A stretch of DNA of 40,051 nt from Bacillota bacterium (GCA_017438285.1 JAFRVY010000020.1:1-40051), one strand, 5' to 3'; counted from the stretch's first letter, positions 1-7,060 are shown. The notes: a model not told the origin generated them from the sequence alone. Numbers and translations: made by a program.

Positions 1-1566
1 GTACTTTCGTACGAAGGGCCCACTCGCTAGTGCGCTCAACGCGGACAAACTTGAACTCACAATATCCCCGGAAAAGTCGCCGCCGGCAATCTTGTCAGCC
101 ATCTTTTTTGTAATAGTGCTCCTGTTTCCAGAGTAGTTGAGAGTAATCACATATCTGTCATCATAGACATATACCGTCTGTAAAAATGTATCAATGAGCG
201 ACAGCCTCCATTCTTCGCTGTCAATATTTCCCCTGCGGAACTGTTCAAGGAAGAACACAACCTGATCCTTATTGAGCTCCGGCTCCTTGATAAGCTCCTT
301 TGCTATACCCTTCTCAACATCTGCCTTCTCAGACTCAAGCGCAAGGATCCTTGACTTGATCGTGGCGGCATCTATGCCGGCCTCGATTGCAAGGGTAAGG
401 TTCTCAAGACGCTTTTCTATATCCTTCAGGTGCGCTTCCAGTGAATTAAGAACGGAAGTATCCTTCGTACGCTCCTGATAACGGATCACCAGATCGGCCA
501 CTTCATCAATAAACTCATCCGAGTGAATGAGCATTATCAGCTCCGAAATAACATTTTGCTCTATATCGTCCTTACGGATCCGTTCTCTGTCACACACATG
601 CGCCCTGCGGCCGTTGCAGATATAATAGCTGTGAACCTTGCCGGTCTTGCTTGTTCCGCCGTCCCCGGTCATGGGCTGGCCGCACTTACCACAGAACAAC
701 TTACCCGTCAGCAGAAATCTTTCCCCGACTTCTCTTCTGGCAGCAGGTGCTTGCCGATGGCCTTCAAGAATCTTATTGCACTTCAGGAATAAGTCCTTCG
801 AAATGATCTGAGGAATGCCGTTCTCAACATGAATATCTTTATATTCATACAATCCGGTATATTTCTCATTAGCGATGATCCGCGGTAGACTGCATTTATT
901 GAACAGACCGCCGCGAAGAGTCCGAAACCCTTCACGGTTCAGATCTTCACATATATCCTTGGGGCGCTTCCCTATGGCGTATTCTTCAAATATTCTGCGC
1001 ACGATCGGGGCTGTGGCCGGATCGATCTCGAAGCGGCCATCAGCTCCTTTGCGGTATCCCAACAGTCTCTGTCCCAGCGTCTTCAATTCCAGGGCGCTGT
1101 CATAATAGCCGCGCTTCACATTCTGCGACAGATTCTCGCTGTAGTATTCCGCATAGCCTTCCATCACCGACTCAAGAATGATGCCTTCGGGTCCTTCCGG
1201 AATTGCCTCCATGGCATACACAACCCTCACACCATTTTTCTTCAGTCTGTATTTATATGTCGCAGAATCATATCGGTTTCGCGCAAATCTGTCCATCTTC
1301 CAGCAAATGACAACCTGAAAAATTCCTCGCTCGGAGTCCTTGAGCATGCGCTGAAAATCCGGGCGCTTATCACTTCGGCCGGTAAGAGCCTTGTCAATAT
1401 ATTCTCCTACGATGAGCAGATTGTTTTTCGATGCATATTCCCGACAATCGCGCAGCTGCCCCTCGATGGACTCTTCCCTCTGACCGGAACTGGAATACCT
1501 GGCGTAGATTACGGCTTTGATGCCGCCCTCACTCTGCTCTGTGGGCAATTCATTTTTCTTTGGCAT
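1..1566 (-). CDS. Large serine recombinase (phage integrase), 3' end cut by the window
   Basis: The minus-strand frame is open from ATG at 1566 to the window edge (522 codons, no stop seen). The N-terminal resolvase domain has Y21-A-R23-Y-S25-S-S-G-Q29, where S25 fits the nucleophile of serine recombinases, followed by a WKMDRFARN motif typical of the family. A recombinase domain follows, then a zinc ribbon (CGKCG near residue 295, C..AHVC near 320-327) and a long charged helical region near residues 380-440, as in large serine integrases. It should catalyse attP x attB integration and, with a directionality factor, excision. Its position at the prophage edge, pointing outward, fits an integrase. 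The att site should lie beyond position 1 and is not visible. Confidence 0.95.
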   Translation of the reverse strand, partial: MPKKNELPTEQSEGGIKAVIYARYSSSGQREESIEGQLRDCREYASKNNLLIVGEYIDKALTGRSDKRPDFQRMLKDSERGIFQVVICWKMDRFARNRYDSATYKYRLKKNGVRVVYAMEAIPEGPEGIILESVMEGYAEYYSENLSQNVKRGYYDSALELKTLGQRLLGYRKGADGRFEIDPATAPIVRRIFEEYAIGKRPKDICEDLNREGFRTLRGGLFNKCSLPRIIANEKYTGLYEYKDIHVENGIPQIISKDLFLKCNKILEGHRQAPAARREVGERFLLTGKLFCGKCGQPMTGDGGTSKTGKVHSYYICNGRRAHVCDRERIRKDDIEQNVISELIMLIHSDEFIDEVADLVIRYQERTKDTSVLNSLEAHLKDIEKRLENLTLAIEAGIDAATIKSRILALESEKADVEKGIAKELIKEPELNKDQVVFFLEQFRRGNIDSEEWRLSLIDTFLQTVYVYDDRYVITLNYSGNRSTITKKMADKIAGGDFSGDIVSSSLSALSALASGPFVRKY

Positions 1567-1609
1567 GGTATAAACCTCTCGAAAACTATGACCTTAAAGA
1601 CCATCGCGC

Positions 1610-2029
1610 TTATCGGTCAATCAGATCGCAACGATCCGCCAGATAAAACATATGCTTGCAAGGTACACCTCGCTTCGCAAAATCCGGGCATGAGCACTTC
1701 TTGAGGGTAGTCTTATAAGCAACTCCGCCATCACTTCCGGTAAAACTGGCAATCTTGCCTTTAACATCAACCCATCGCGGCGTGAGATCACCGCTGCGAG
1801 CCCTGTCAATGCGGTCTTGCTGCTTCTGGGAACTTGCACTTTCGTCCCATTTCTTCCAGATAGAGGCAGCAGGCTTCAGAAAATACAGAAGCTCGGGCAA
1901 GATCAAGAGAACGCTCACGATGATCCCGGCAGCAAATTCCTTAACACCCAGCGAAAACAAAGAACCGATACTACCAATTACAAGAATAACAGCTACATAA
2001 AATCTCCATGTTGATGTGAATAGTCTCAT
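1610..2029 (-). CDS. Membrane protein with C-terminal SWIM zinc finger
   Basis: 139 aa. Two hydrophobic segments (about residues 9-27 and 32-52) predict a membrane hairpin at the N-terminus. A basic/polar linker follows, then a SWIM-type motif C112-S-C114 ... C124-K-H126 (CxCx9CxH). SWIM domains bind zinc and mediate DNA or protein contacts. A GGAGGTG ribosome binding site precedes the ATG. The gene sits between integrase and repressor, is co-directional with both, and is probably transcribed in lysogeny from the repressor promoter. No specific function is known to me; a role in immunity or superinfection exclusion is only inferred from position. Confidence 0.75.
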   Translation of the reverse strand: MRLFTSTWRFYVAVILVIGSIGSLFSLGVKEFAAGIIVSVLLILPELLYFLKPAASIWKKWDESASSQKQQDRIDRARSGDLTPRWVDVKGKIASFTGSDGGVAYKTTLKKCSCPDFAKRGVPCKHMFYLADRCDLIDR

Positions 2030-2057
2030 AAGACACCTCCGTAATATAAATAGCTAT

Positions 2058-2429
2058 CTACAATATTTCCTTAGATACCACTCCAACCTCACGACTTTTT
2101 ATATATCGTTTACTCTCGACCATCATCTCTAATTCTTCAATGATCCGCTCCTGGCCTTCCTCGTTAAGGCGGTTGAATAATACGAGTAATCTTTGCCCTA
2201 TGTCAGGAACGTCAGCAGCGCAGTCAAGAGGATTGGTGCAATTATAAATCGCGCAAAGCTCCATAAATATATCAGCGTTAGGCATACTGACGCCGTTTTC
2301 ATATCCATAAAGAGTTTTTACTGCAATATTTATACCTTTCCGTTCGAGCGCGGCCACAACATCCGAAGAAGAAAAACCGCTCTCTTTTCGCATTTTCTTA
2401 AGCATCGATGCAACATTAAGATCCTTCAT
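2058..2429 (-). CDS. cI-like XRE-family repressor
   Basis: 123 aa from the ATG at 2429, chosen because AGGAGGT lies 7 nt upstream; an upstream in-frame start at 2516 would lie inside the promoter region. Residues about 5-60 form an XRE helix-turn-helix (MLKKMRKESGF...VKTLYGYENGVSMPNADIFMEL). The C-terminal part is helical and acidic (LNEEGQERIIEELEMMVES) and there is no LexA-type peptidase domain, so induction would not be by self-cleavage. It is divergent from a Cro-like gene across three matched operators, the arrangement of a lysis/lysogeny switch. Confidence 0.88.
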   Translation of the reverse strand: MKDLNVASMLKKMRKESGFSSSDVVAALERKGINIAVKTLYGYENGVSMPNADIFMELCAIYNCTNPLDCAADVPDIGQRLLVLFNRLNEEGQERIIEELEMMVESKRYIKSREVGVVSKEIL

Positions 2430-2449
2430 GGCAGTCACCTCCTGAGGGT

Positions 2450-2478
2450 ATGATAACACGATATTTACAGATAGTAAA
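2450..2478 (-). promoter_or_regulatory. Leftward promoter for the repressor/lysogeny operon
   Basis: On the minus strand TTTACT (2478-2473), a 17-nt spacer and TATCAT (2455-2450) preceded by TG one base upstream (extended -10). The repressor RBS follows at once. Operator O1 (2485-2501) lies just upstream of the -35, so the repressor could tune its own synthesis. The call rests on motif match only. Confidence 0.55.
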
Positions 2479-2484
2479 CAAAAA

Positions 2485-2501
2485 TTCTTAAAATCTGAGA
2501 A
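2485..2501. promoter_or_regulatory. Repressor operator O1
   Basis: 17-bp imperfect palindrome TTCTTAAAATCTGAGAA. It shares the TTCTTA left half and an almost identical right half (TGAGAA versus TAAGAA) with O3, and starts exactly 31 bp before O2. It lies just upstream of the leftward -35. Confidence 0.6.
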
Positions 2502-2509
2502 AAAAATGC

Positions 2510-2538
2510 TTGACATTCTTAAAGACTAATACTATGAT
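2510..2538 (+). promoter_or_regulatory. Rightward early (PR-like) promoter
   Basis: Consensus -35 TTGACA (2510-2515), 17-bp spacer and near-consensus -10 TATGAT (2533-2538), reading toward the Cro-like gene at 2588. The spacer coincides with O2 and the region just after the -10 contains O3, so bound repressor would block polymerase. Confidence 0.85.
2516..2532. promoter_or_regulatory. Repressor operator O2 (weak)
   Basis: TTCTTAAAGACTAATAC keeps the TTCTTA half-site but has a degenerate right half (TAATAC). It is in register with O1 and O3 (31 bp from each) and fills the -35/-10 spacer of the rightward promoter. It is probably a low-affinity or cooperatively filled site. Confidence 0.5.
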
Positions 2539-2546
2539 GATATCAG

Positions 2547-2563
2547 TTCTTAGCAGCTAAGAA
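2547..2563. promoter_or_regulatory. Repressor operator O3 (perfect palindrome)
   Basis: TTCTTAGCAGCTAAGAA is a perfect inverted repeat of 8-bp arms around a central A, lying at the start point of the rightward transcript just after the -10. As the best match of the three it is the likely strongest repressor or Cro site. Confidence 0.7.
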
Positions 2564-2587
2564 GAGCAGAAAGGAGGATCTTAAAAC

Positions 2588-2824
2588 ATGGATGTAACCA
2601 ATAGCGTTGCTCTGTACGTTCAGGACAAGGGCATAAATCTTTCAAACCTGTCTCGTAAAACGAACATCCCTTACGGCAACATTAGAGACAGCATCTCACC
2701 TGCAGGAAGACGCAGAAAACTTCGGGCTGACGAATTCCTGAAAATATGTATTGAGTTGGACGTAAACCCCATGTTATTCGCTGGTCAGCAGGAAAAAGAA
2801 GAAAAGGCGACAGCAACAGTCTGA
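2588..2824 (+). CDS. Cro-like XRE-family DNA-binding protein
   Basis: 78 aa. Residues about 8-65 look like a short helix-turn-helix (VQDKGINLSNLSRKTNIPYGNIRDSI...LRADEFLKICIELDVNP), the minimal XRE fold found in Cro or antirepressor-type proteins, followed by a charged tail. It is the first gene of the rightward early operon, with RBS AAAGGAGG at 2571-2578. By position it should oppose the repressor at the three operators, or act as an excision/early regulator; the sequence alone does not separate these. Confidence 0.8.
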   Translation: MDVTNSVALYVQDKGINLSNLSRKTNIPYGNIRDSISPAGRRRKLRADEFLKICIELDVNPMLFAGQQEKEEKATATV

Positions 2825-2836
2825 AAGGTGGTGAGT

Positions 2837-3922
2837 ATGGAAGTCAGCAACGAAGAAAAGAACGACCTGATCAACAAGATCGTTATTTCAATGTGGGATG
2901 AGATCGGAGAACAGGCAGCCAAGAGACTTCAAGCAGCCCTATATGTCAATCTTTCAGGCTATGAGCTAAAAAAGATATCAACGGAACTTACTGTGTATGA
3001 TGAACAGAACGCCGTCGACTATCTCAAAAAGTTCTTGATCGCAAAAAAGATTAAAGGCTGCACCGACAGGACTCTCCACTTTTACGGCACGTCCCTGAAA
3101 AAGATATTTGCAACAATATCCAAGTCGCCCATGGAGATACAGGCTGACGATATCCGGATATATATTGCAAACCGGCAAATCAAGGGAAACGTGTCGCTGA
3201 CAACGATAAATAATGAGATCCGAAACCTGTCTTCGTTTTATGAATGGATGCAGAAAGAAGAGATTCGTACTAAAAATCCCATGAACAAGATCGAGCAGAT
3301 TAAGGTCTACAAGAAACAAAAGGAAGCCTTCTCTGATATGGAGATTGAGAAGATGCGCGGAAATATCCGGGATAATCGGACAAGGGCAATCTTCGAACTG
3401 CTCCTGTCAACATGGTGCCGTGTATCCGAGATTGCACAGATCAGGCTCTCCGAGATCGACGGCGACAGGATCCTGATCCACGGAAAAGGCAAGAAAGACA
3501 GATACGCATACATGAACGCCAAGGCGCTGTTTGCGGTAAAGGAATATCTGAAGGAACGCCGTGATCTGAACCCGTTCCTATTTCCGAAAATGATCTCATT
3601 GCTCGACGCAGCACAAAAGAGAAAAGGTCAGCCTCAATCCGAATGCCGTTTCTTTTACAGAGATCCGGAGCTGATCGAGGAAAACAATCATATCGACAAA
3701 GGAACCATCGAAAGCATTATCAGGAAGTTGGGAAGATCTGTTGATGTAGTCGCTCACCCGCACAAGTTCCGGAGAACCGGCGCGACCTTCGCGCTCCGGA
3801 CCGGCATGCCGATCGAGCAGGTCAGCAAGATACTCGGTCACGCGAATCTGAGCGTCACGCAGATCTATCTTGACCTGCATGAGGAAGATATCAGGAACGC
3901 GCACGAAAGGTATGTGAGGTAG
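2837..3922 (+). CDS. Tyrosine recombinase (XerC/phage integrase family)
   Basis: 361 aa from ATG 2837, which has AAGGTGG upstream; an in-frame GTG at 2828 is less well placed. A SAM-like N-terminal core-binding domain (about 55-145) precedes the catalytic domain with R195 (WCRVSEIAQIRL), K about 217 (HGKGKKDR), H309-x-x-R312 (HPHKFRRT), H335 (LGHANL) and nucleophile Y344 (VTQIYL), so all key residues are present. It lacks the N-terminal arm-binding domain of classic integrases. The phage also has a serine integrase at its edge, so this enzyme may resolve multimers or act on another element. It lies within the early operon, 12 nt after the Cro-like gene. Confidence 0.92.
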   Translation: MEVSNEEKNDLINKIVISMWDEIGEQAAKRLQAALYVNLSGYELKKISTELTVYDEQNAVDYLKKFLIAKKIKGCTDRTLHFYGTSLKKIFATISKSPMEIQADDIRIYIANRQIKGNVSLTTINNEIRNLSSFYEWMQKEEIRTKNPMNKIEQIKVYKKQKEAFSDMEIEKMRGNIRDNRTRAIFELLLSTWCRVSEIAQIRLSEIDGDRILIHGKGKKDRYAYMNAKALFAVKEYLKERRDLNPFLFPKMISLLDAAQKRKGQPQSECRFFYRDPELIEENNHIDKGTIESIIRKLGRSVDVVAHPHKFRRTGATFALRTGMPIEQVSKILGHANLSVTQIYLDLHEEDIRNAHERYVR

Positions 3923-3924
3923 CT

Positions 3925-4581
3925 ATGGAAAAGAAAGACATCATTCAATTTATCAGTTCGGCCAGCGGATCATATTCGCCGTATCAGCTGTTTTATGACT
4001 GGGTGAAGTGCCTTGCGCTCTCCATCGCTAATTCCTGCAGCATACATCACGGGAAGATATGGGAAGAACGGGAAAAGGAATACCTGCAGACATTCAACCG
4101 CCATGATAAAAAGACGCAGGATACGTTTATGCAGGCCACATTTGCACTGGTTGAAATCTATGAGAACTGTTTCGATGACGTGCTCGGAGACATATACATG
4201 AAATCCGGCTGCGGGAACAAGAACACAGGACAGTTTTTCACACCATATCATCTGGCCAGACTGATGGCAGAACTTTCGCTTCCGAAAGATCTGACGGAAA
4301 ACGTCAAGATCCCAATCAACGAGCCGACCTGCGGCGGCGGTGCGAATATCATAGCCACGGCCGATGTACTGCATTCCCGAGGCCTGAATTATCAAAAAAT
4401 GCTCTATGTAGTGGGTCAGGATCTTGATTATCTGGCGGTATATATGACTTACATAGCATGTTCGTTCTATGGAATAGACGCAATCATAGTTCAGGGAGAC
4501 ACCCTCCAAGATCCTTATGTGGACGGCTATGACGAAAGGAGAATTTTCCGAACGCCCATGAATGTAGGCGCACTATTATAA
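3925..4581 (+). CDS. N6-adenine methylase-like protein lacking the NPPY motif
   Basis: 218 aa. It resembles the N-terminal part of HsdM-type N6-adenine methylases: TGQFFTPYHLARLMAEL (about 101-117), the SAM-binding motif I variant NEPTCGGGANI (132-142) and an acidic GQDLD (164-168) after a beta strand. The protein ends at GDTLQDPY...NVGALL, before the (N/D)PP(Y/F) catalytic motif expected about 20 residues later. It may bind SAM without methylating, act with a partner, or be a truncated enzyme. It begins 3 nt after the recombinase, and a copy of the GTTGC..GCAAC palindrome follows its stop codon. Confidence 0.8.
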   Translation: MEKKDIIQFISSASGSYSPYQLFYDWVKCLALSIANSCSIHHGKIWEEREKEYLQTFNRHDKKTQDTFMQATFALVEIYENCFDDVLGDIYMKSGCGNKNTGQFFTPYHLARLMAELSLPKDLTENVKIPINEPTCGGGANIIATADVLHSRGLNYQKMLYVVGQDLDYLAVYMTYIACSFYGIDAIIVQGDTLQDPYVDGYDERRIFRTPMNVGALL

Positions 4582-4584
4582 AGA

Positions 4585-4600
4585 GTTGCGCCGGTGCAAC
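4585..4600. repeat. Dispersed palindrome copy 1 (intergenic)
   Basis: GTTGCGCCGGTGCAAC, one mismatch from the perfect GTTGCACCGGTGCAAC. It lies between the stop of the methylase-like gene and the RBS (AAGGAGG) of the next ORF, 3 nt after the stop codon. In RNA it could form a short hairpin, but no T-run follows. Confidence 0.85.
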
Positions 4601-4617
4601 TTCTTAAGGAGGCAAAT

Positions 4618-4797
4618 ATGGAAACGATCACTCAGGCGGCTATAGATATAAAAACGATGCCGACCGCATCCCAGAATATTATTGCCGCCCAGCTCTTCCG
4701 CTGCGCCTCAAAAGCGTTTGAGAATAAGGATGTGCAGCGGCAGTACCAGGAATGGAAGAAACAAGAGCAAAAAGAACACAAGGGCAGAGGGCGTTGA
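4618..4797 (+). CDS. Small hypothetical protein
   Basis: 59 aa from ATG 4618, preceded by AAGGAGG with good spacing. It is a mostly helical basic protein (ITQAAIDIKTMPTASQNIIAAQLFRCASKAF, then a K/E/Q-rich tail). No family recognised. It is the first of four tightly packed small early genes, and its stop overlaps the start of the next gene closely (TGATATG). Confidence 0.6.
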   Translation: METITQAAIDIKTMPTASQNIIAAQLFRCASKAFENKDVQRQYQEWKKQEQKEHKGRGR

Positions 4798-4798
4798 T

Positions 4799-4990
4799 AT
4801 GACGAAGCAGGAATCGTACAGCTGGAATACCCGGATCCTCACCGAAATCAAGTCCAAAATAATGGACTCTCTTGATTATTTAAAAACAAATGAATCCGAG
4901 TATTCCAAAACACAAAGGAAGCTCAGGGCGTTCGAAGAGATCGTTGACATCCTGGGAATGAAAGGAACGAAAGGAGAAGACGCATGTTAG
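4799..4990 (+). CDS. Small hypothetical protein
   Basis: 63 aa from ATG 4799, immediately after the previous stop, which suggests translational coupling. It is predicted all-helical with a coiled-coil look (ILTEIKSKIMDSLDYLKTNES...KLRAFEEIVDILG). No recognised domain. A longer reading of the frame from 4682 would overlap the preceding gene and is rejected. It overlaps the next gene by 7 nt. Confidence 0.55.
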   Translation: MTKQESYSWNTRILTEIKSKIMDSLDYLKTNESEYSKTQRKLRAFEEIVDILGMKGTKGEDAC

Positions 4991-5184
4991 AGGTCAAGAA
5001 AGCAGCACCACAGAAAAGGTACATGGATGATATCCCGGTCATGGATATGTTCAAGTACAACGTAAGAGGCCTGGTAGCAATCATAGGCAACGGCCATCTT
5101 TATGGCTTCGTGCTTCCGGAGCATGTGGAGCAGGCGGAAGCCATGAGAGTGGCATACGATGCAGCATTAGAGACAGAGGGTTAA
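4984..5184 (+). CDS. Small hypothetical protein
   Basis: 66 aa. The ATG follows GAAAGGAGAAGACGC (good RBS). It contains a short beta-rich centre (VRGLVAIIGNGHLYGFVLP) and a helical tail (HVEQAEAMRVAYDAALE). No family recognised. It is part of the compact early cluster between the methylase-like gene and the Rep gene. Confidence 0.6.
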   Translation: MLEVKKAAPQKRYMDDIPVMDMFKYNVRGLVAIIGNGHLYGFVLPEHVEQAEAMRVAYDAALETEG

Positions 5185-5187
5185 GAG

Positions 5188-5418
5188 ATGGATTACGAGA
5201 TCGTACATAATATCCGCTATTCACCGGATAAGGACCTGCCGGCCGCGTGCGAGAAGTGCGGTACAGAGTTCCACGATCTTGACCGCTGCTACCAGATAGA
5301 ACAGCGCAGGGGCAAAAGGATTCTCAAGGAACTGTTATGTACACGCTGCTATATGAACTACACAGAAGATCAGGAGCGGATAAAAAATAATCACTCCGTC
5401 GCGACCCGGAGTGATTAA
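5188..5418 (+). CDS. Small zinc-ribbon protein
   Basis: 76 aa. It has two CxxC knuckles, CEKC (about 21-24) and CTRC (about 51-54), separated by a beta-rich segment, which together should bind one zinc. Such treble-clef or ribbon mini-proteins are common in phage early regions and usually contact nucleic acid or host proteins; no specific role can be given. Its last codons lie inside a perfect 10-bp inverted repeat (5389-5416), so the 3' end of its mRNA would be structured. Confidence 0.65.
   Translation: MDYEIVHNIRYSPDKDLPAACEKCGTEFHDLDRCYQIEQRRGKRILKELLCTRCYMNYTEDQERIKNNHSVATRSD
5389..5416 (-). terminator. 10-bp perfect hairpin; a terminator only for minus-strand transcription
   Basis: AATCACTCCG (5389-5398) and CGGAGTGATT (5407-5416) pair around an 8-nt loop. 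On the minus strand the stem is followed by ATTTTTTA, giving the form of an intrinsic terminator. On the plus strand no U-run follows, so there it would only stabilise the 3' end of the zinc-ribbon mRNA. There is no minus-strand gene nearby, so the terminator reading is tentative. Confidence 0.4.
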
Positions 5419-5614
5419 AGGACGATAATCTTTGCGAAATTATCGAAAGGTTTCTACCTATGTAATAGTGTACCAGACCTCTCACCAAAAGTCAATGAAT
5501 TTTGCAGGGATTTTTGTCGCAAAAAGTACAGATTTCAAGCGGTTTCGAGGCCGTTTTAGTAAGTCCATAAAGTAATTAACTAACCGACCAACAACGACAA
5601 AGGAGATTTTTCAT
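5419..5614. other. Non-coding hairpin-rich stretch ahead of the HUH Rep gene; candidate replication origin
   Basis: 196 bp without a gene. It holds CGATAAT (5423-5429) / ATTATCG (5439-5445) around CTTTGCGAA, and TTTTTG (5511-5516) / CAAAAA (5520-5525) around TCG, then an A+T-rich tract and the RBS AAAGGAGA of the Rep gene. Together with the adjacent 28-nt hairpin this makes three inverted repeats within about 140 bp. Rolling-circle double-strand origins are typically such hairpins next to their Rep gene. This is inference from position and structure; no nick-site consensus is recognised. Confidence 0.35.
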
Positions 5615-6376
5615 ATGCCATACATCGAGTCGGTATGTGTGGCGGGTAAAACGATAGAGGTTGAGAGGTATTTTTCGGCCAGATATGGAAGGAGAGGTCA
5701 GAGATCAGAGGATCGGGTAAAGCCTTCGAAGGAAGAGCAGCTGAAGATCAACAACAGGATCGCGGAGAAGAAGCTTCGCAGGATCCTCAATGCGAACTTC
5801 AAGGCAGGCGACTATCATCTGGTGCTCTCCTACGCCAAAGCACGAGGAGATCCGCCGAGGGATCCCGAGGACATGAAGAAAGACATAGCGCAGTTCCTCA
5901 GGAAGCTCCGAAAGGAGTACAAGGCAGCAGGATCTGAACTCAAGTACGTACATGTGGCAGAGACGGGCAGCCATGGAGCCCGACATCACCACCTGGTTAT
6001 AGGTTCCTCCCCCGGAGTAGACATCGGTACCATACAGCGGGTATGGAATCACGGCCGCATACACGTGAACCCGCTGGATGACTCCGGGAATTATGCAAAG
6101 CTGGCATCATATCTGATCAAATACACCTGCAGGACGATAGGGACGCCTGACGCGATGCAGGGTAAGCGATGGAACAGCTCAAAGAACCTCGTACACCCCG
6201 AGCCCACGATCAAGGTCATCACGGCCCGCGAGTGGTTCCGGACAAAAGGCGTGCGGGTACCCGCCAAGTATGCAAAGCAAGGATACATCATTGACAAGAA
6301 CTCCATCGAGATCGGGCTTCACTCTCCGGAGTACGGAGGCTTCGGCTTCATGAGGTTCACAATGGTCAGAGATTGA
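5615..6376 (+). CDS. HUH-family rolling-circle replication initiator (Rep/G2P-like)
   Basis: 253 aa. The order of motifs matches HUH Rep proteins of the ORF2/G2P and microvirus VP4 type: motif 1 YHLVLSY (67-73), motif 2 VAETGSHGARHHHLVI (114-129; metal-binding H124 and H126, with H instead of a hydrophobic residue between them), and motif 3 YLIKY (166-170), with Y166 or Y170 as candidate nicking tyrosine. Such enzymes nick one strand at a hairpin origin and become covalently attached to the 5' end. The start has AAAGGAG upstream. It is unusual in a tailed-phage replication module, where DnaA/DnaC/helicase systems are commoner, and its neighbours (PcfJ-like) also have plasmid relatives. Confidence 0.75.
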   Translation: MPYIESVCVAGKTIEVERYFSARYGRRGQRSEDRVKPSKEEQLKINNRIAEKKLRRILNANFKAGDYHLVLSYAKARGDPPRDPEDMKKDIAQFLRKLRKEYKAAGSELKYVHVAETGSHGARHHHLVIGSSPGVDIGTIQRVWNHGRIHVNPLDDSGNYAKLASYLIKYTCRTIGTPDAMQGKRWNSSKNLVHPEPTIKVITAREWFRTKGVRVPAKYAKQGYIIDKNSIEIGLHSPEYGGFGFMRFTMVRD

Positions 6377-6418
6377 ACATGAACGCGAATTTATCATAAA
6401 CACACAAAGGAGAAAAAC

Positions 6419-7060
6419 ATGGCGAAATTATTTGCGAAGTTCGGAGAATTTGATTCTGCCGAAGAGATCAACCGGGCAGCAGCTGCCCAGAAGGCACAGG
6501 GAGACAATGAAGCGGTCAGGACGATCGCGAAGGAGAACGGCATCGATGAAATGTACGTTGATGATTTCCTCGCAGGTGACTACGACGAACTGTGCAACCC
6601 ACTCATAGCGGCCATAGGCAAACTTGACATCGAGACAGCGGATCTCGACCTGCCTACTTCGCTGCAGCTCTGGGTAGACTTCATCAAGAATATGATGCTC
6701 GAAGACAATGATAAGCAGCTCATGATCGGAATCAGGCGCAAGGGCAAGGACTTAGTAAACCTTTTGGCCAAACTGATCGTAGAGACATCGAAATCACGCA
6801 AGAACGTACCCGGCCCGATAGTAAGCGCAGCACGTAAGCTCGACAGTTCCATCCCGAGCACGTTACCGATCGGAGACATATCGAGGAAGAGACTCGAAGA
6901 AACGATCCGGGAATACTACATCGATCCTGCCGGCAAGCAGGAAGAGGAAAAGTCTGAAGTTGCACCGGTGCAACCCGAAGAGTCTGAGGAAGATCAGGAT
7001 CCCGAGCCCGAAGAGACTGAAACTCCCGAGAGCGAGACCGAAGGCGGTGATGATGAATGA
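6419..7060 (+). CDS. Acidic hypothetical protein with VAPVQP palindrome-encoded linker
   Basis: 213 aa. The N-terminal 160 residues are helical (GEFDSAEEINRAAAAQKAQ, then DEMYVDDFLAGDYDELCNP). The last ~40 residues are a disordered E/P/D-rich tail beginning just after the palindrome-encoded VAPVQP. No enzymatic motif seen. Because it precedes a PcfJ-like gene, a PcfK-like partner role is conceivable, but I do not recognise that family here. RBS AAAGGAG. Its stop overlaps the next start (GATGAATGATCG). Confidence 0.6.
   Translation: MAKLFAKFGEFDSAEEINRAAAAQKAQGDNEAVRTIAKENGIDEMYVDDFLAGDYDELCNPLIAAIGKLDIETADLDLPTSLQLWVDFIKNMMLEDNDKQLMIGIRRKGKDLVNLLAKLIVETSKSRKNVPGPIVSAARKLDSSIPSTLPIGDISRKRLEETIREYYIDPAGKQEEEKSEVAPVQPEESEEDQDPEPEETETPESETEGGDDE
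6959..6974. repeat. Dispersed palindrome copy 2 (perfect, in frame)
   Basis: GTTGCACCGGTGCAAC, perfect. It is read GTT GCA CCG GTG CAA C.., encoding VAPVQP in the disordered acidic tail of the 213-aa protein, about 100 nt before its stop. Confidence 0.95.

Noticed and set aside
47-56. ACTTGAACTC near the left edge matches the tRNA-Leu T-arm region at 39736-39745; considered as an att repeat
   Set aside because: Only 10 bp, lies inside the integrase coding sequence, and flanking bases do not match.
2828-2836. GTG 2828 as the start of the tyrosine recombinase
   Set aside because: It lies within the ribosome binding site; ATG 2837 has correct spacing.
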